Positions 33,961-42,582 of a DNA stretch of 64,000 nt are shown here, in pieces. Numbering within the stretch: the stretch's first letter is position 1; every line of letters starts with the position of its first letter. Below the pieces are notes generated by a model. It ran no database searches. It saw nothing but the letters and a program-made list of their open reading frames with translations, and was not told the origin of the DNA. Origin of the DNA: Flavobacterium sp. 83 (lineage in GTDB: Bacteria > Bacteroidota > Bacteroidia > Flavobacteriales > Flavobacteriaceae); the NCBI RefSeq assembly GCF_000744835.1, contig NZ_JQMS01000001.1, positions 3,472,001 through 3,536,000 on the forward strand, given 5' to 3'. The position numbers and the translations under genes were made by a program.

Positions 33961-35004
33961 TTAGTTCTCTTCTTCGTCCGTGGTGTGGGATTTTGAATAG
34001 CCTCTCCATTTTTCAATACAATCCTGAAAATCCTGTGGGAGTTCCGTATCAAAACGCATCATCTCTCCAGTTACAGGATGTACAAAGCCCAAAGTTTTGG
34101 CATGTAAAGCCTGTCTTGGCAACGCTTTGAAACAGTTTTCTATAAATTGCTTGTATTTGGTAAACGTAGTTCCTTTTAGAATCAAATGACCGCCATAACG
34201 CTCGTCATTAAAAAGTGGATGTCCTATATGTTTTAAATGAGCTCTAATTTGGTGTGTTCTTCCTGTTTCCAGTTGGCACGAAATCAACGTTACATAACCA
34301 AAACGCTCTAATACTTTATAATGTGTCACAGCAGGTTTTCCTATTTCCGGATCAGCAAAAACCGCCATTTGCATGCGATCTTTCAAGTGACGCGCTAAGT
34401 TTCCTTCAATTGTTCCTTGCTCTTCAACTACATTTCCCCAAACTAAAGCAATATATTCTCTTTCAGAAGTTTTGGCTTCAAATTGTTTGGCTAGATGTGT
34501 CATAGCCGCTTCGGTTTTGGCAATAACCAATAAACCCGAAGTGTCTTTGTCAATTCTATGCACCAATCCTGGACGTTCGCTGCTGTTCATTGGCAAATTA
34601 TCAAAATGATACGCCAATGCGTGCACCAAAGTTCCCGTGTAATTCCCATGACCGGGATGCACCACCATTCCTGGTAATTTGTTTATCAATAACAAAGCAT
34701 CATCTTCGTAAACAATATCAAGCGGAATATTCTCCGCAATAATATGGTTTTCATAAGGCGGATGCGTAAGCATAACGCGAACCAAATCATTGGCTTTCAC
34801 TTTGTAATTCGACTTCACTGTGGCGTCGTTTACAAAAATATTCCCTTCGGTTGCGGCAGTTTGTATTTTATTACGAGTTGCATTTTGAATTAAACCCATC
34901 AAATATTTATCAATTCGCAAAGGCGCTTGCCCTTTAGGAACTTCAAATCTGAAATGTTCAAATAACTCTTCTTCTAAATCTATTGTATCTATATTATTGT
35001 TCAT
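33961..35004 (-). CDS. rluD: RluD-like 23S rRNA pseudouridine synthase
   Basis: This 347-residue RluA-family synthase has an N-terminal S4 RNA-binding domain (residues about 22-85, RIDKYLMGLI..ATRNKIQTA). The catalytic domain contains HRIDKDTSGLLVIAKT, in which the Asp is the nucleophile. GRTHQIRAHLKHIGHPLFND completes it. RluD modifies the loop of helix 69 in 23S rRNA. Its start overlaps the PASTA gene by 11 bases, so the two form an operon transcribed leftward. Confidence 0.93.
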   Translation of the reverse strand: MNNNIDTIDLEEELFEHFRFEVPKGQAPLRIDKYLMGLIQNATRNKIQTAATEGNIFVNDATVKSNYKVKANDLVRVMLTHPPYENHIIAENIPLDIVYEDDALLLINKLPGMVVHPGHGNYTGTLVHALAYHFDNLPMNSSERPGLVHRIDKDTSGLLVIAKTEAAMTHLAKQFEAKTSEREYIALVWGNVVEEQGTIEGNLARHLKDRMQMAVFADPEIGKPAVTHYKVLERFGYVTLISCQLETGRTHQIRAHLKHIGHPLFNDERYGGHLILKGTTFTKYKQFIENCFKALPRQALHAKTLGFVHPVTGEMMRFDTELPQDFQDCIEKWRGYSKSHTTDEEEN

Positions 35005-35617
35005 TTGCTGGTGTTGCTGCTTCTGGTGTCGCTAAACTATCTACTACTGTGCTCTCATCTACATAACTCGCTTTTCCGTCTCCCAGAACCAAATCAATTT
35101 TGGATGATTTCAATACTCTGTCCCCTACTTTCAGGTTTCTTCCTTTGTAACGCATTTCCAGAACCATATCTTTTCCAAGATTAGGAATATAAGTAACAGT
35201 TCCTTCTTCAAGTCCTAAAGCTTTCAATGTTGGTACCGCTTCACGATATGTTTTTTCAATTAAATCAGGAATTTTTACGGATGAAAACCCCGAAGCATTA
35301 ATTTTAATATATACTTTTCTGCCTACTTTTACTTTCGTACCAGGCAATGGATCTTGCTCCACCACACTAAATTTTGGATAATCCCCTCTAAAATCTACAC
35401 TGTCCAAAAGCACATAATCTAAATCCAACTCATCCAGTTTATCTTCCACCTGCTCCTCTGTCAGCTTGCGCAAGTCCGGCACTGAAATTTCATGACCATG
35501 GTCAGTTGTAAAGGTCAACCAATGCATAAATAAATAGCCCAAAACGGCAATAATGGCAAGAGCAGATACTACTTGTAGAAAAAAGACACGGCTAGTAAGA
35601 TACTTACGTAAACTCAT
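34994..35617 (-). CDS. PASTA domain membrane protein
   Basis: The protein has 207 residues from the ATG at 35617. A longer frame to 35662 is rejected because a -7 element (TATCTTTG, 35638-35645 on the minus strand) lies inside it. One transmembrane helix (VVSALAIIAVLGYLFMHWL) is followed by tandem PASTA domains with DLRKLTEEQVEDKLDELDLD and GFSSVKIPDLIEKTYREAVP. PASTA domains bind peptidoglycan fragments or beta-lactams. This one has no kinase or transpeptidase domain. Such PASTA-rluD pairs next to ddl are typical of Bacteroidota. Confidence 0.88.
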   Translation of the reverse strand: MSLRKYLTSRVFFLQVVSALAIIAVLGYLFMHWLTFTTDHGHEISVPDLRKLTEEQVEDKLDELDLDYVLLDSVDFRGDYPKFSVVEQDPLPGTKVKVGRKVYIKINASGFSSVKIPDLIEKTYREAVPTLKALGLEEGTVTYIPNLGKDMVLEMRYKGRNLKVGDRVLKSSKIDLVLGDGKASYVDESTVVDSLATPEAATPANEQ

Positions 35618-35637
35618 AAATTTATTTTTATATGTCG

Positions 35638-35645
35638 CAAAGATA
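35638..35645 (-). promoter_or_regulatory. -7 element of the PASTA-rluD operon
   Basis: TATCTTTG on the minus strand, 20 bases before the ATG at 35617. Confidence 0.6.
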
Positions 35646-35715
35646 AAGCTATTTCGTTTCAAAAAAAATGATAATTTTGTTTAATCGTTTTTAGGATTAA
35701 TCCTGATGAATTTCA

Positions 35716-35797
35716 GGAGCTATTTCCCGCTATACGTTGCAATCTTTTTATTTTTAAAGAAAAAATAAAAAGGATTTCCACTGCTATCGGGGCTAGA
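35716..35797 (+). repeat. Dispersed hairpin repeat, copy 1
   Basis: GGAGCTATTTCC and GCTAT(A/C)CGTTGCAATC, then an A/T hairpin (CTTTTTATTTTT with AAAAATAAAAAG), then GGATTTCCACT..TATC.GGGCTA. The same element recurs at 54133-54215, where the hairpin arms differ but still pair. Located between the PASTA gene and ddl. Confidence 0.75.
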
Positions 35798-35854
35798 GAT
35801 TAGTACTAAAAACAACTTTATTAATTTGAATAACTAAGACCAAAATAATATAAA

Positions 35855-36826
35855 ATGAAAAACATTGCCATCATCATGGGCGGATATTCCAGCGAGTATA
35901 AAATCTCACTTATCAGCGGAAACGTCGTATATCAATTTCTTGACAAAACTAAATACAACGGATTCCGAATCCATATTTTTAAAGAAAAATGGGTTTATGT
36001 TGATGCCAATGATGCCGAATTCCCTATCGATAAAAATGATTTTTCAGTAACAGTAAACGGAACCAAAATCACTTTCGATTGTGTTTTCAATGCCATTCAC
36101 GGAACTCCTGGCGAAGATGGGTTAATGCAAGCCTATTTCGAATTGTTGCAAATTCCACAAACATCATGTGATTATTACCAAGCAGCTTTAACATTCAATA
36201 AACGTGATTTATTGTCGGTTTTAAAGCCATACGGAATAAAAACGGCTATTTCCTATTACTTAAACAAAGGAGATATTATAAATACCGAAGAAATTGTAAA
36301 CAAAGTAGGATTGCCTTGTTTTGTAAAACCAAACAAAGCAGGTTCAAGCTTTGGAATTTCCAAAGTAAAAACTGCGGCCGAATTGCCAATCGCAATCGAA
36401 ATGGCGTACAAAGAAGACAACGAAATCATCATAGAAAGTTTCCTTGATGGAACCGAAGTTTCCGTAGGAGTCATCAATTACAAAGGAAAAGTAATTGTTT
36501 TACCAATAACTGAAATCGTTTCTGATAATGATTTCTTCGATTATGAAGCCAAATATTTGGGTAAATCCCAAGAAATTACGCCAGCAAGAATCTCAGATGA
36601 AATGACTCAAAAAGTAAACGAAATAGCCAAGCGTGCTTACGAAGTCTTAAAAATGAAAGGCTTCTCCCGTAGTGAATTTATTATTGTAAACGGAGAACCA
36701 CACATGCTGGAAATGAACACGATTCCAGGTTTAACCACCGAAAGTTTGATTCCGCAACAAGCCAAAGCTGCCGGAATTTCATTGGAAGATTTATTTACTA
36801 ATGCTATAGAGTTGGCTTTAGTTTAA
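35855..36826 (+). CDS. ddl: D-alanine--D-alanine ligase
   Basis: This 323-residue ATP-grasp ligase joins two D-Ala for peptidoglycan synthesis. The N-terminal domain begins NIAIIMGGYSSEYKISLISG. The ATP-grasp core includes GLPCFVKPNKAGSSFGISKV and the metal-binding C-terminal part EPHMLEMNTIPGLT. Full length for the family. The start sits about 190 bases behind the divergent PASTA gene, and coaD follows after 11 bases, so both are co-transcribed. Confidence 0.96.
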   Translation: MKNIAIIMGGYSSEYKISLISGNVVYQFLDKTKYNGFRIHIFKEKWVYVDANDAEFPIDKNDFSVTVNGTKITFDCVFNAIHGTPGEDGLMQAYFELLQIPQTSCDYYQAALTFNKRDLLSVLKPYGIKTAISYYLNKGDIINTEEIVNKVGLPCFVKPNKAGSSFGISKVKTAAELPIAIEMAYKEDNEIIIESFLDGTEVSVGVINYKGKVIVLPITEIVSDNDFFDYEAKYLGKSQEITPARISDEMTQKVNEIAKRAYEVLKMKGFSRSEFIIVNGEPHMLEMNTIPGLTTESLIPQQAKAAGISLEDLFTNAIELALV

Positions 36827-36837
36827 AGATAAAACAA

Positions 36838-37293
36838 ATGAGAAAAGCTATATTCCCGGGTTCATTCGATCCCATCACACTAGGTCATGAAGACATCATC
36901 AAAAGAAGCATTTCTTTATTTGATGAAATCGTAATAGCCATTGGCGTCAATGCCGAAAAAAAATACATGTTTACACTCGAAGAAAGAAAACGATTTATCG
37001 AAGAAACATTCAAAAACGAACCTAAAGTTTCGGTGATTACCTATGAAGGTTTAACGATTGATTTGTGTCATAAAATAAAAGCCGACTTTATACTTCGTGG
37101 CTTGCGCAATCCCGCTGATTTCGAATTTGAAAAAGCCATTGCCCACACCAATCGCCGCTTATCAAAAATAGAAACCGTATTTTTATTGACTGCAGCACGA
37201 ACTTCGTACATCAGTTCCAGTATTGTGAGAGATGTAATCCGCAATGGAGGTCAATATGAAATGCTTGTTCCTGATGCGGTAAGAGTGAAATAG
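36838..37293 (+). CDS. coaD: Phosphopantetheine adenylyltransferase
   Basis: This 151-residue enzyme of CoA synthesis transfers AMP to 4'-phosphopantetheine. It shows the nucleotidyltransferase motif PGSFDPITLGHEDI (TxGH) and the C-terminal ISSSIVRDV signature. RGLRNPADFEFE lies between them. Full length. It overlaps nothing and is followed by a REP-like palindrome. Confidence 0.96.
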   Translation: MRKAIFPGSFDPITLGHEDIIKRSISLFDEIVIAIGVNAEKKYMFTLEERKRFIEETFKNEPKVSVITYEGLTIDLCHKIKADFILRGLRNPADFEFEKAIAHTNRRLSKIETVFLLTAARTSYISSSIVRDVIRNGGQYEMLVPDAVRVK

Positions 37294-37328
37294 AATCAGT
37301 AAAAATTAATGTCGTCAACCAAGAGATT

Positions 37329-37388
37329 TTGTCAAGTCGAACGCAGTCGAGACTAAACGATATAAGTCTCGACTGCGCTCGACTTGAC
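37329..37388. repeat. REP-like palindrome after coaD
   Basis: TGTCAAGTCGA.CGCAGTCGAGACT pairs with AGTCTCGACTGCG.TCGACTTGACA around an AT loop, giving a stem of about 25 bp. Such TCGA-rich palindromes are common between Flavobacterium genes and may end or stabilise transcripts. Confidence 0.75.
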
Positions 37389-37464
37389 AAATAAACAGTA
37401 AAAATATAAATTTGTGAAAAGCGCTATTAAGCCGTATTTTCGCCAAAAATAAAAGCCATTAGAC

Positions 37465-38043
37465 ATGAGTATAGAAAGAGAATTAAATAAACGCAGCGGA
37501 TCTAAATGTGAACTTTGTGGTGCAACAGAAAACCTAAAAGTATATCAAGTTTTACCTACCAAAAAAGGTGGAATTGACGAAAGTATTTTAGCTTGTAGCA
37601 CCTGTATTGATCAAATTGAAAATCCAGATAATGTAGATTTAAACCATTGGAGATGTTTAAATGATAGTATGTGGAGTGAGCATACCGCAGTACAAGTTGT
37701 AGCATGGAGAATGTTAAGTCGTCTTCGTTCGGCAGGTTGGCCTCAAGAATTATTGGACCAAATGTATTTAGACGAGGATACTTTAGCATGGGCGCAAGCT
37801 ACGGGTGAAGGTGAAGATGATGAAAATAAATTGATTCACCGTGACAGCAATGGAGTAATCTTAGAACATGGAGATTCAGTAGTTTTAATCAAAGATTTGA
37901 AAGTAAAAGGCTCAAGCATGGTAGCCAAACAAGGAACTGCAGTTCGTAACATTAGACTTGACCATGAAAACGCAGAATATATTGAAGGAAAAGTTGATGG
38001 TCAAACCATCGTGATTATTACACAATATGTAAAGAAAACATAG
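37465..38043 (+). CDS. PhnA-like zinc-ribbon protein
   Basis: This 192-residue protein has an N-terminal zinc ribbon (CELCGATENLKVY, then ACSTCIDQIE) and the C-terminal PhnA/YjdM domain: HRDSNGVILEHGDSVVLIKD, KGSSMVAKQGT and the end VIITQYVKKT. Members were first linked to phosphonoacetate metabolism, but no other phosphonate gene is nearby, so the function here is open. Single gene followed by a strong terminator. Confidence 0.9.
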   Translation: MSIERELNKRSGSKCELCGATENLKVYQVLPTKKGGIDESILACSTCIDQIENPDNVDLNHWRCLNDSMWSEHTAVQVVAWRMLSRLRSAGWPQELLDQMYLDEDTLAWAQATGEGEDDENKLIHRDSNGVILEHGDSVVLIKDLKVKGSSMVAKQGTAVRNIRLDHENAEYIEGKVDGQTIVIITQYVKKT

Positions 38044-38102
38044 TTATCAATTTTAAGTGGTCAGTGATCCGAAAAATAATTAGTCAATAACTCTTGATTG
38101 CA

Positions 38103-38147
38103 AAAAATCGTTAACAGTAAATAATATAACTGTTAACGATTTTTTTA
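38103..38147 (+). terminator. Terminator after the phnA-like gene
   Basis: AAAAATCGTTAACAGT pairs with ACTGTTAACGATTTTT, followed by more T. It lies between convergent genes and may serve both. Confidence 0.85.
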
Positions 38148-38192
38148 TTGTTAGAATATTTTTTTACTGTTCACTAAAAAACTGAACACTAA

Positions 38193-39539
38193 TTACTCCT
38201 CTTCTTTCTTAATCACTTTTCGGGCTACTTCAATTTTAAACTTTTTACCTTTCATTTTTTCATCCTTAATGTTGTGCAATAAATCTTTAACCTTACCAAA
38301 TTTTACAGCTGCAAACGAAATAAAATCTTTTACTTCAATCAAACCTAAATCTCCTTTTTCTAAATTTCCCTTTTGAGAAAAGAAACCAACAATATCAATT
38401 TTATTCAGTTTATTTTTCTTCCCACCACTGATGTAAATGGTTTGAAAAAGTGGTGGTTTTGGTAAAGTAGTTGCATTATCAATCGCAAAAACTTTCATTC
38501 CATAATCGATGTAATCCATTTTCTTCTCACTTTCATGCGCAACAATATATGCTGTTCCTGACGCTAACATACGCGCTGTACGACCATTTCTATGGGTAAA
38601 TTCATCTTCTTTAGATGGCAGATGATAATGAATTACGTGATTCATTTCGGGAATATCAAGTCCACGAGCAGCTAGATCAGTAGTAATTAAATAACTCATA
38701 CTTCCGTTTCTAAACTGTATCAAAGCACGTTCTCTTTCGTCTTGATCCATTCCTCCATGGTAATACGTAGCATAAATCCCTTTTTCATTTAAAGTGTCGC
38801 TAATGCGCTCTGCAGCATCTCGATGGTTGCAAAAAACAATAGCCGATTCTGATTTCAACGAACAAATCAAATTAAATAAACTGCCTATTTTGTCTTTTTC
38901 CTTAGAAACTACTAATTTCATCGAAAGATTAGTTTCTACTTCATGTTCTGGTATAAAATCCAAAATTGTTGGATTAACCACCCTAGTGTATCTTGGAATT
39001 TCAATATCGGAAGTTGCCGAAACTAAAACACGTTTGTTCAGTTTTGTTAATTTTCCAATGATAAATGACATTTGCTCATGGAAACCCAATTGCAATGATT
39101 TATCAAATTCATCTAGAATTAAGGTTTGGATTTTATCCACACGAAAAGTTCCTCTGTCAATATGATCTGCAATTCTTCCCGGCGTTCCTATTAAAACAGC
39201 TGGAGGATTGCTTAAATTTTTAATTTCTGTATCAATGGAATGTCCACCATAACACACATTTACTTTATAATCAGTTCCCATTTTTTTCCAAACTTGTTCA
39301 ATTTGCAAACCTAATTCACGAGATGGAACTAGAATTAAACATTGAACTGATTGAATTTCGGGTTGTAACATTTCTAAAACTGGCAACAAAAAAGCCAGAG
39401 TTTTCCCAGAACCTGTTGGAGAAAGCAATAAAACATTATTGTCATTCAGGATAGCATCTTGCGCTACTTCCTGCATTTCATTCAGGCTTTCGATGCCTAA
39501 ATTCAAAAGTATATTGTTGGAATGGTGTTTCTTATTCAT
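38193..39539 (-). CDS. DbpA-like DEAD-box RNA helicase
   Basis: This 448-residue RNA helicase shows Q motif ..LNEMQEVAQ, Walker A SPTGSGKT, PSRELGLQ, TPGRI, the box DEFD (variant of DEAD), SAT, TTDLAARGLDIP and HRNGRTAR. The C-terminal about 90 residues form a DbpA RNA-binding domain (KLNKIDIVGFFSQKG..LGLIEVKD), which in E. coli binds 23S rRNA helix 92 during 50S assembly. Note DEFD in place of DEAD. Monocistronic. Confidence 0.92.
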   Translation of the reverse strand: MNKKHHSNNILLNLGIESLNEMQEVAQDAILNDNNVLLLSPTGSGKTLAFLLPVLEMLQPEIQSVQCLILVPSRELGLQIEQVWKKMGTDYKVNVCYGGHSIDTEIKNLSNPPAVLIGTPGRIADHIDRGTFRVDKIQTLILDEFDKSLQLGFHEQMSFIIGKLTKLNKRVLVSATSDIEIPRYTRVVNPTILDFIPEHEVETNLSMKLVVSKEKDKIGSLFNLICSLKSESAIVFCNHRDAAERISDTLNEKGIYATYYHGGMDQDERERALIQFRNGSMSYLITTDLAARGLDIPEMNHVIHYHLPSKEDEFTHRNGRTARMLASGTAYIVAHESEKKMDYIDYGMKVFAIDNATTLPKPPLFQTIYISGGKKNKLNKIDIVGFFSQKGNLEKGDLGLIEVKDFISFAAVKFGKVKDLLHNIKDEKMKGKKFKIEVARKVIKKEEE

Positions 39540-39565
39540 TTTGCAAAGGTAATTAAAAAATGAAA

Positions 39566-39585
39566 GGACAGTTCGCGAACTGTCC
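39566..39585. repeat. GGACAG..CTGTCC REP palindrome, copy 1
   Basis: A perfect 20-bp palindrome GGACAGTTCGCGAACTGTCC followed by GTAC. It differs only in the third base from each side of the centre block from the copy inside the RAYT gene at 58579-58598. Sits just upstream of the DEAD-box gene. Confidence 0.75.
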
Positions 39586-39901
39586 GTACTAAAGCAAAAA
39601 ATTTTCAGTTTATAGTATTTAGTCGTCGGTGAACAGTTTGGTAGAAGAGAATACTAGAGTTTCAGAAGCGATTTTATAATACGAATTTGATAAAAAAGTA
39701 AAACGAAAAAACATAATTTATAACATAAAGTACTTTGTAAACTACAACTGCTAACTGATCCCGAAGCGTCGGGACTGTAAACTACAATCTAGACATTACT
39801 GCCCGCGTGAAGGATTACGTAACATCTCACTTATTTTCATCGGAGTTCAGTGAATTTCATTTGAAGCTAGCACCTTGTGCTGCGAATAGCCTGATAGCAG
39901 T

Positions 39902-39946
39902 AAAAAAATGGGCTAATCACTTAATGCTGATTAGCCCATTTTTTTA
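39902..39946. terminator. Terminator of the NUDIX gene
   Basis: AAAAAAATGGGCTAATCA pairs with TGATTAGCCCATTTTTTT, a 17-bp stem with T-runs in both directions. Confidence 0.85.
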
Positions 39947-39974
39947 CTGGTGGCACGCCCAAAATAGCATTAAT

Positions 39975-40580
39975 TTATGAATGAAGACTTTTTTCTTCTT
40001 CAAACAATAATTTTATGTTCTCGTAGGAATTTTTTAAAGCTTCCTTAATTTGTTCTGGATTCATCCAAGCCACTTTCTCAATTCCTTCTTCTAATTGTCC
40101 TTGGGGAGTACCTTCAAAATCAGATTGCATTTCGAACCAATGCGTGATTTTCAATTTATACTTTCCGTTTCTTTTAAAAACGTGGTAGGTTTTTTGAAGT
40201 TTGTGTGATATTGTCAAACCACTTACGCCAGTCTCCTCCTCTACTTCCCGCATTGCAGTGGCTTCAATTTCTTCCCCTTTTTCGATTCCACCCTTAGGTA
40301 AATCCCACTTTCCGTTTCTAAAAATGAATAAAACTTCCCCTTTTTTATTGTAAACCAAGCCACCTCCTGCTTTGTTTACAGGAATTTTTGCTTTCAAAGT
40401 CTTCATAATCTCCCTTTCATCAGGATGATATAAGTAAGCTTTTTGAATTTTATTTTGAAATATTTTTACTATAAGTTGCTCTATGTCAATACTTTCTAAT
40501 AAAAAAAGCTGAAAATCAGTCTCCTTGGAGATGTGATTTGTCAAAAAAAGTGGTTTGTCGTTAACAAAAACTTTATACAT
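39975..40580 (-). CDS. NUDIX hydrolase
   Basis: This 201-residue hydrolase has an intact Nudix box, GGIEKGEEIEATAMREVEEE followed by TG, around residues 94-116, and strand-forming regions KKGEVLFIFRNGKWDLP and KYKLKITHWFEM. It would cleave a nucleoside diphosphate linked to another group; substrate unknown. The start codon lies only 7 bases from the pyrE start on the opposite strand, so each promoter must lie in or next to the other gene. Confidence 0.88.
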   Translation of the reverse strand: MYKVFVNDKPLFLTNHISKETDFQLFLLESIDIEQLIVKIFQNKIQKAYLYHPDEREIMKTLKAKIPVNKAGGGLVYNKKGEVLFIFRNGKWDLPKGGIEKGEEIEATAMREVEEETGVSGLTISHKLQKTYHVFKRNGKYKLKITHWFEMQSDFEGTPQGQLEEGIEKVAWMNPEQIKEALKNSYENIKLLFEEEKSLHS

Positions 40581-40583
40581 TTG
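40576..40583 (+). promoter_or_regulatory. -7 element of pyrE
   Basis: TACATTTG ends 4 bases before the pyrE ATG at 40588, so the pyrE mRNA would be leaderless or nearly so. The element overlaps the NUDIX start codon on the other strand. Confidence 0.5.
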
Positions 40584-40587
40584 TACT

Positions 40588-41235
40588 ATGATTTTTAATA
40601 AAGAAACAGCCGAAAAAACAGCCGAATTGCTTTTGCAAATAAATGCAATTAAATTGAATCCAAGAAATCCTTTTACATGGGCTTCAGGATGGAAATCTCC
40701 TATTTACTGTGATAACAGATTAATACTCTCATTTCCAGCCATAAGAAATTATGTTAGAGATGAGTTTGCCAAAAATATTGAAAAACAATTTGGCAAACCT
40801 GATGTTATTGCCGGAGTTGCCACAGGAGCAATAGGAATAGGAATGCTCGTTGCAGAGAGTTTAGGATTACCATTTGTATATGTTCGCCCAGAAGCAAAAA
40901 AACATGGAAGACTAAACCAAGTAGAAGGTTTTTTACAAAAAGGACAAAATGTTGTTGTTGTAGAAGACTTAATCAGTACTGGAAATAGTAGTTTACTTGC
41001 CGTTGAAGCGTTGCGTGCAGCAGGAGCAAACATTAAGGGTATGGCAGCTATATTTACTTATGGCTTTGATGTTGCTGACCAAAATTTCAAAGATGCAAAG
41101 ATTGATTTATTTACCCTTAGTAATTATCCGAATTTATTGAATTTGGCGGTTGCCAAAAAATACATTACTGAGGAAGAAGAGCAAACCTTGAGAGAGTGGA
41201 ACCTGAGTCCGTCAACTTGGAATATTGAAGTTTAA
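40588..41235 (+). CDS. pyrE: Orotate phosphoribosyltransferase
   Basis: This 215-residue enzyme of pyrimidine synthesis makes OMP from orotate and PRPP. It has the PRPP-binding motif VVVVEDLISTGNSS and the flexible-loop region RPEAKKHGRLNQVEG. LNPRNPFTWASGWKSPIYCD lies at the N-terminus. A longer frame from 40555 exists, but a -7 element lies inside it, so ATG 40588 is chosen. The SRPBCC gene follows after 28 bases. Confidence 0.95.
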   Translation: MIFNKETAEKTAELLLQINAIKLNPRNPFTWASGWKSPIYCDNRLILSFPAIRNYVRDEFAKNIEKQFGKPDVIAGVATGAIGIGMLVAESLGLPFVYVRPEAKKHGRLNQVEGFLQKGQNVVVVEDLISTGNSSLLAVEALRAAGANIKGMAAIFTYGFDVADQNFKDAKIDLFTLSNYPNLLNLAVAKKYITEEEEQTLREWNLSPSTWNIEV

Positions 41236-41263
41236 AAAATTTAAAAACACAATCCGCTAAACT

Positions 41264-41656
41264 ATGAACTTACAAAGTCCAAAAGTTACAGTTCCTAAAT
41301 CAGCTCAAGAATTATTTGATTTATTGAGCGATGTAAAAAATTTCGAAAAATTAATGCCGGAAACTATTGCTAAATTTGAAGTTATTGGTGACGATGCATT
41401 CATTTTTGGATTGAACGGGATGCCGGAAATAAAATTAAAAATGAAAGAAAAAGTAGCACCAAACAAAATTGTTCTGGGTGCTGCCAGTGATAAACTTCCA
41501 TTTACTTTAATCGCAAATATTGATACCGTTTCGGACAATTCAAGCGATGTACAACTTGATTTTGAAGGAGATTTTAACCCTATGATGGCTATGATGATAA
41601 AAGGTCCTATTGGAAAATTTATCGAAACATTAGCAACTAATATGGTAAAATTATAA
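41264..41656 (+). CDS. SRPBCC/START-like domain protein
   Basis: This 130-residue protein has the helix-grip fold pattern: PKSAQELFDLLSDVKNFEKL at the N-terminus, strands with APNKIVLGAASDKLPFTLI, and a long C-terminal helix (IGKFIETLATNMVKL). It likely binds a small hydrophobic ligand; function unknown. It is co-transcribed with pyrE and followed by a terminator at about 41,683-41,712. Confidence 0.85.
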   Translation: MNLQSPKVTVPKSAQELFDLLSDVKNFEKLMPETIAKFEVIGDDAFIFGLNGMPEIKLKMKEKVAPNKIVLGAASDKLPFTLIANIDTVSDNSSDVQLDFEGDFNPMMAMMIKGPIGKFIETLATNMVKL

Positions 41657-41682
41657 AACCAGTTTTTTAAAATAAATTAAAG

Positions 41683-41713
41683 GCCTTTTAGTGTAAACTG
41701 AAAGGTTTTTTTT
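41683..41713 (+). terminator. Terminator after the SRPBCC gene
   Basis: CCTTTTAGT and ACTGAAAGG form the stem, followed by eight T. Confidence 0.7.
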
Positions 41714-41758
41714 GTTTAATTCTTCAAGATTTATTGTCGTATTTAGTGCTGTCAAAAA

Positions 41759-42487
41759 TTAATACAGCATTTGAATTTCCTTGATGTCAAATTCAGAAAT
41801 ACTATCATCTTCTAAAAGAACTTGTAGTTTTCCAAAACGAGAAATTCCCTGAATAATCCCCATGAAATTTTGATTGTTTTGATCCGAAAAAGGCATTGGA
41901 ATACCTTTTTTGAATAATTTATTAGTATAAGCAGACCAGAACATTTCAGCGTTTTCTTCCCATAATTTTATATTAGATTCTATTTTATCCATTATAGAAA
42001 AAAGTAATTCCTCTCTATCAAATTGTCTATTACAAATAACTGCTAATGATGATGCTTTGGGCAAAGTTTTAAAATCAGTTTGATTCACATTTAAACCTAA
42101 ACCAACAATAGAAATAATCATTCCGTCACTTTTAATGCTATTTTCTATCAAAATGCCACCTATTTTTTTATTGTATGACATTATGTCGTTTGGCCATTTT
42201 ATGCTAAGATCAGGAATATTATATGATTCTAAACTAGTAATAACCGCTAAAGAAACAGCAATATTTAGATTATATATCCGACAAATATCTAATAAAAAAT
42301 CCTTTACCAAAATACTCATTATTAAGTTTTTACCAGGTTCAGAAGTCCAAACGGCCCCCATTTGCCCCTTTCCTTTGGTTTGCCTTTCAGCTATAACGAC
42401 GGTAAAATTTTCCTGCTCCTGTTTGTTCGATAACCCTTTGAGGAATTCATTTGTAGAATCTATGGCATCGAGTTTGATTACTTTCAT
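41759..42487 (-). CDS. birA: Biotin--[acetyl-CoA-carboxylase] ligase
   Basis: This 242-residue class I biotin ligase attaches biotin to the carboxyl carrier protein. Motifs: DAIDSTNEFLK at the N-terminus, AERQTKGKGQMGAVW (biotinyl-AMP loop GRGxxG-type), LSIKWPNDI and the Lys-rich KKIGGILIEN. No N-terminal HTH is present, so it is not a repressor like E. coli BirA. It is divergent from rsfS. Confidence 0.93.
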   Translation of the reverse strand: MKVIKLDAIDSTNEFLKGLSNKQEQENFTVVIAERQTKGKGQMGAVWTSEPGKNLIMSILVKDFLLDICRIYNLNIAVSLAVITSLESYNIPDLSIKWPNDIMSYNKKIGGILIENSIKSDGMIISIVGLGLNVNQTDFKTLPKASSLAVICNRQFDREELLFSIMDKIESNIKLWEENAEMFWSAYTNKLFKKGIPMPFSDQNNQNFMGIIQGISRFGKLQVLLEDDSISEFDIKEIQMLY

Positions 42488-42582
42488 ATACGTTTTTTTG
42501 TGAAACAGAATTTAATATTATGTTAAGGTTCAAAAATAATCACAAAAAATGGTAACTTTACAAACTTATATAAAAATAATTC

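Larger units (their letters stand above)
39540..39974. repeat. 435-bp intergenic region without a gene
   Basis: Besides the REP palindrome at its left end and a terminator at its right end, it contains the small palindrome TCCCGAAGCGTCGGGA near 39,760. No coding or RNA feature is recognised in the remainder, which looks like decayed sequence. Confidence 0.45.

Noticed and set aside
39750..39900. Possible structured RNA or tRNA near TACTGCCCGCGTGAAGG
   Set aside because: No cloverleaf or acceptor stem could be formed by eye.
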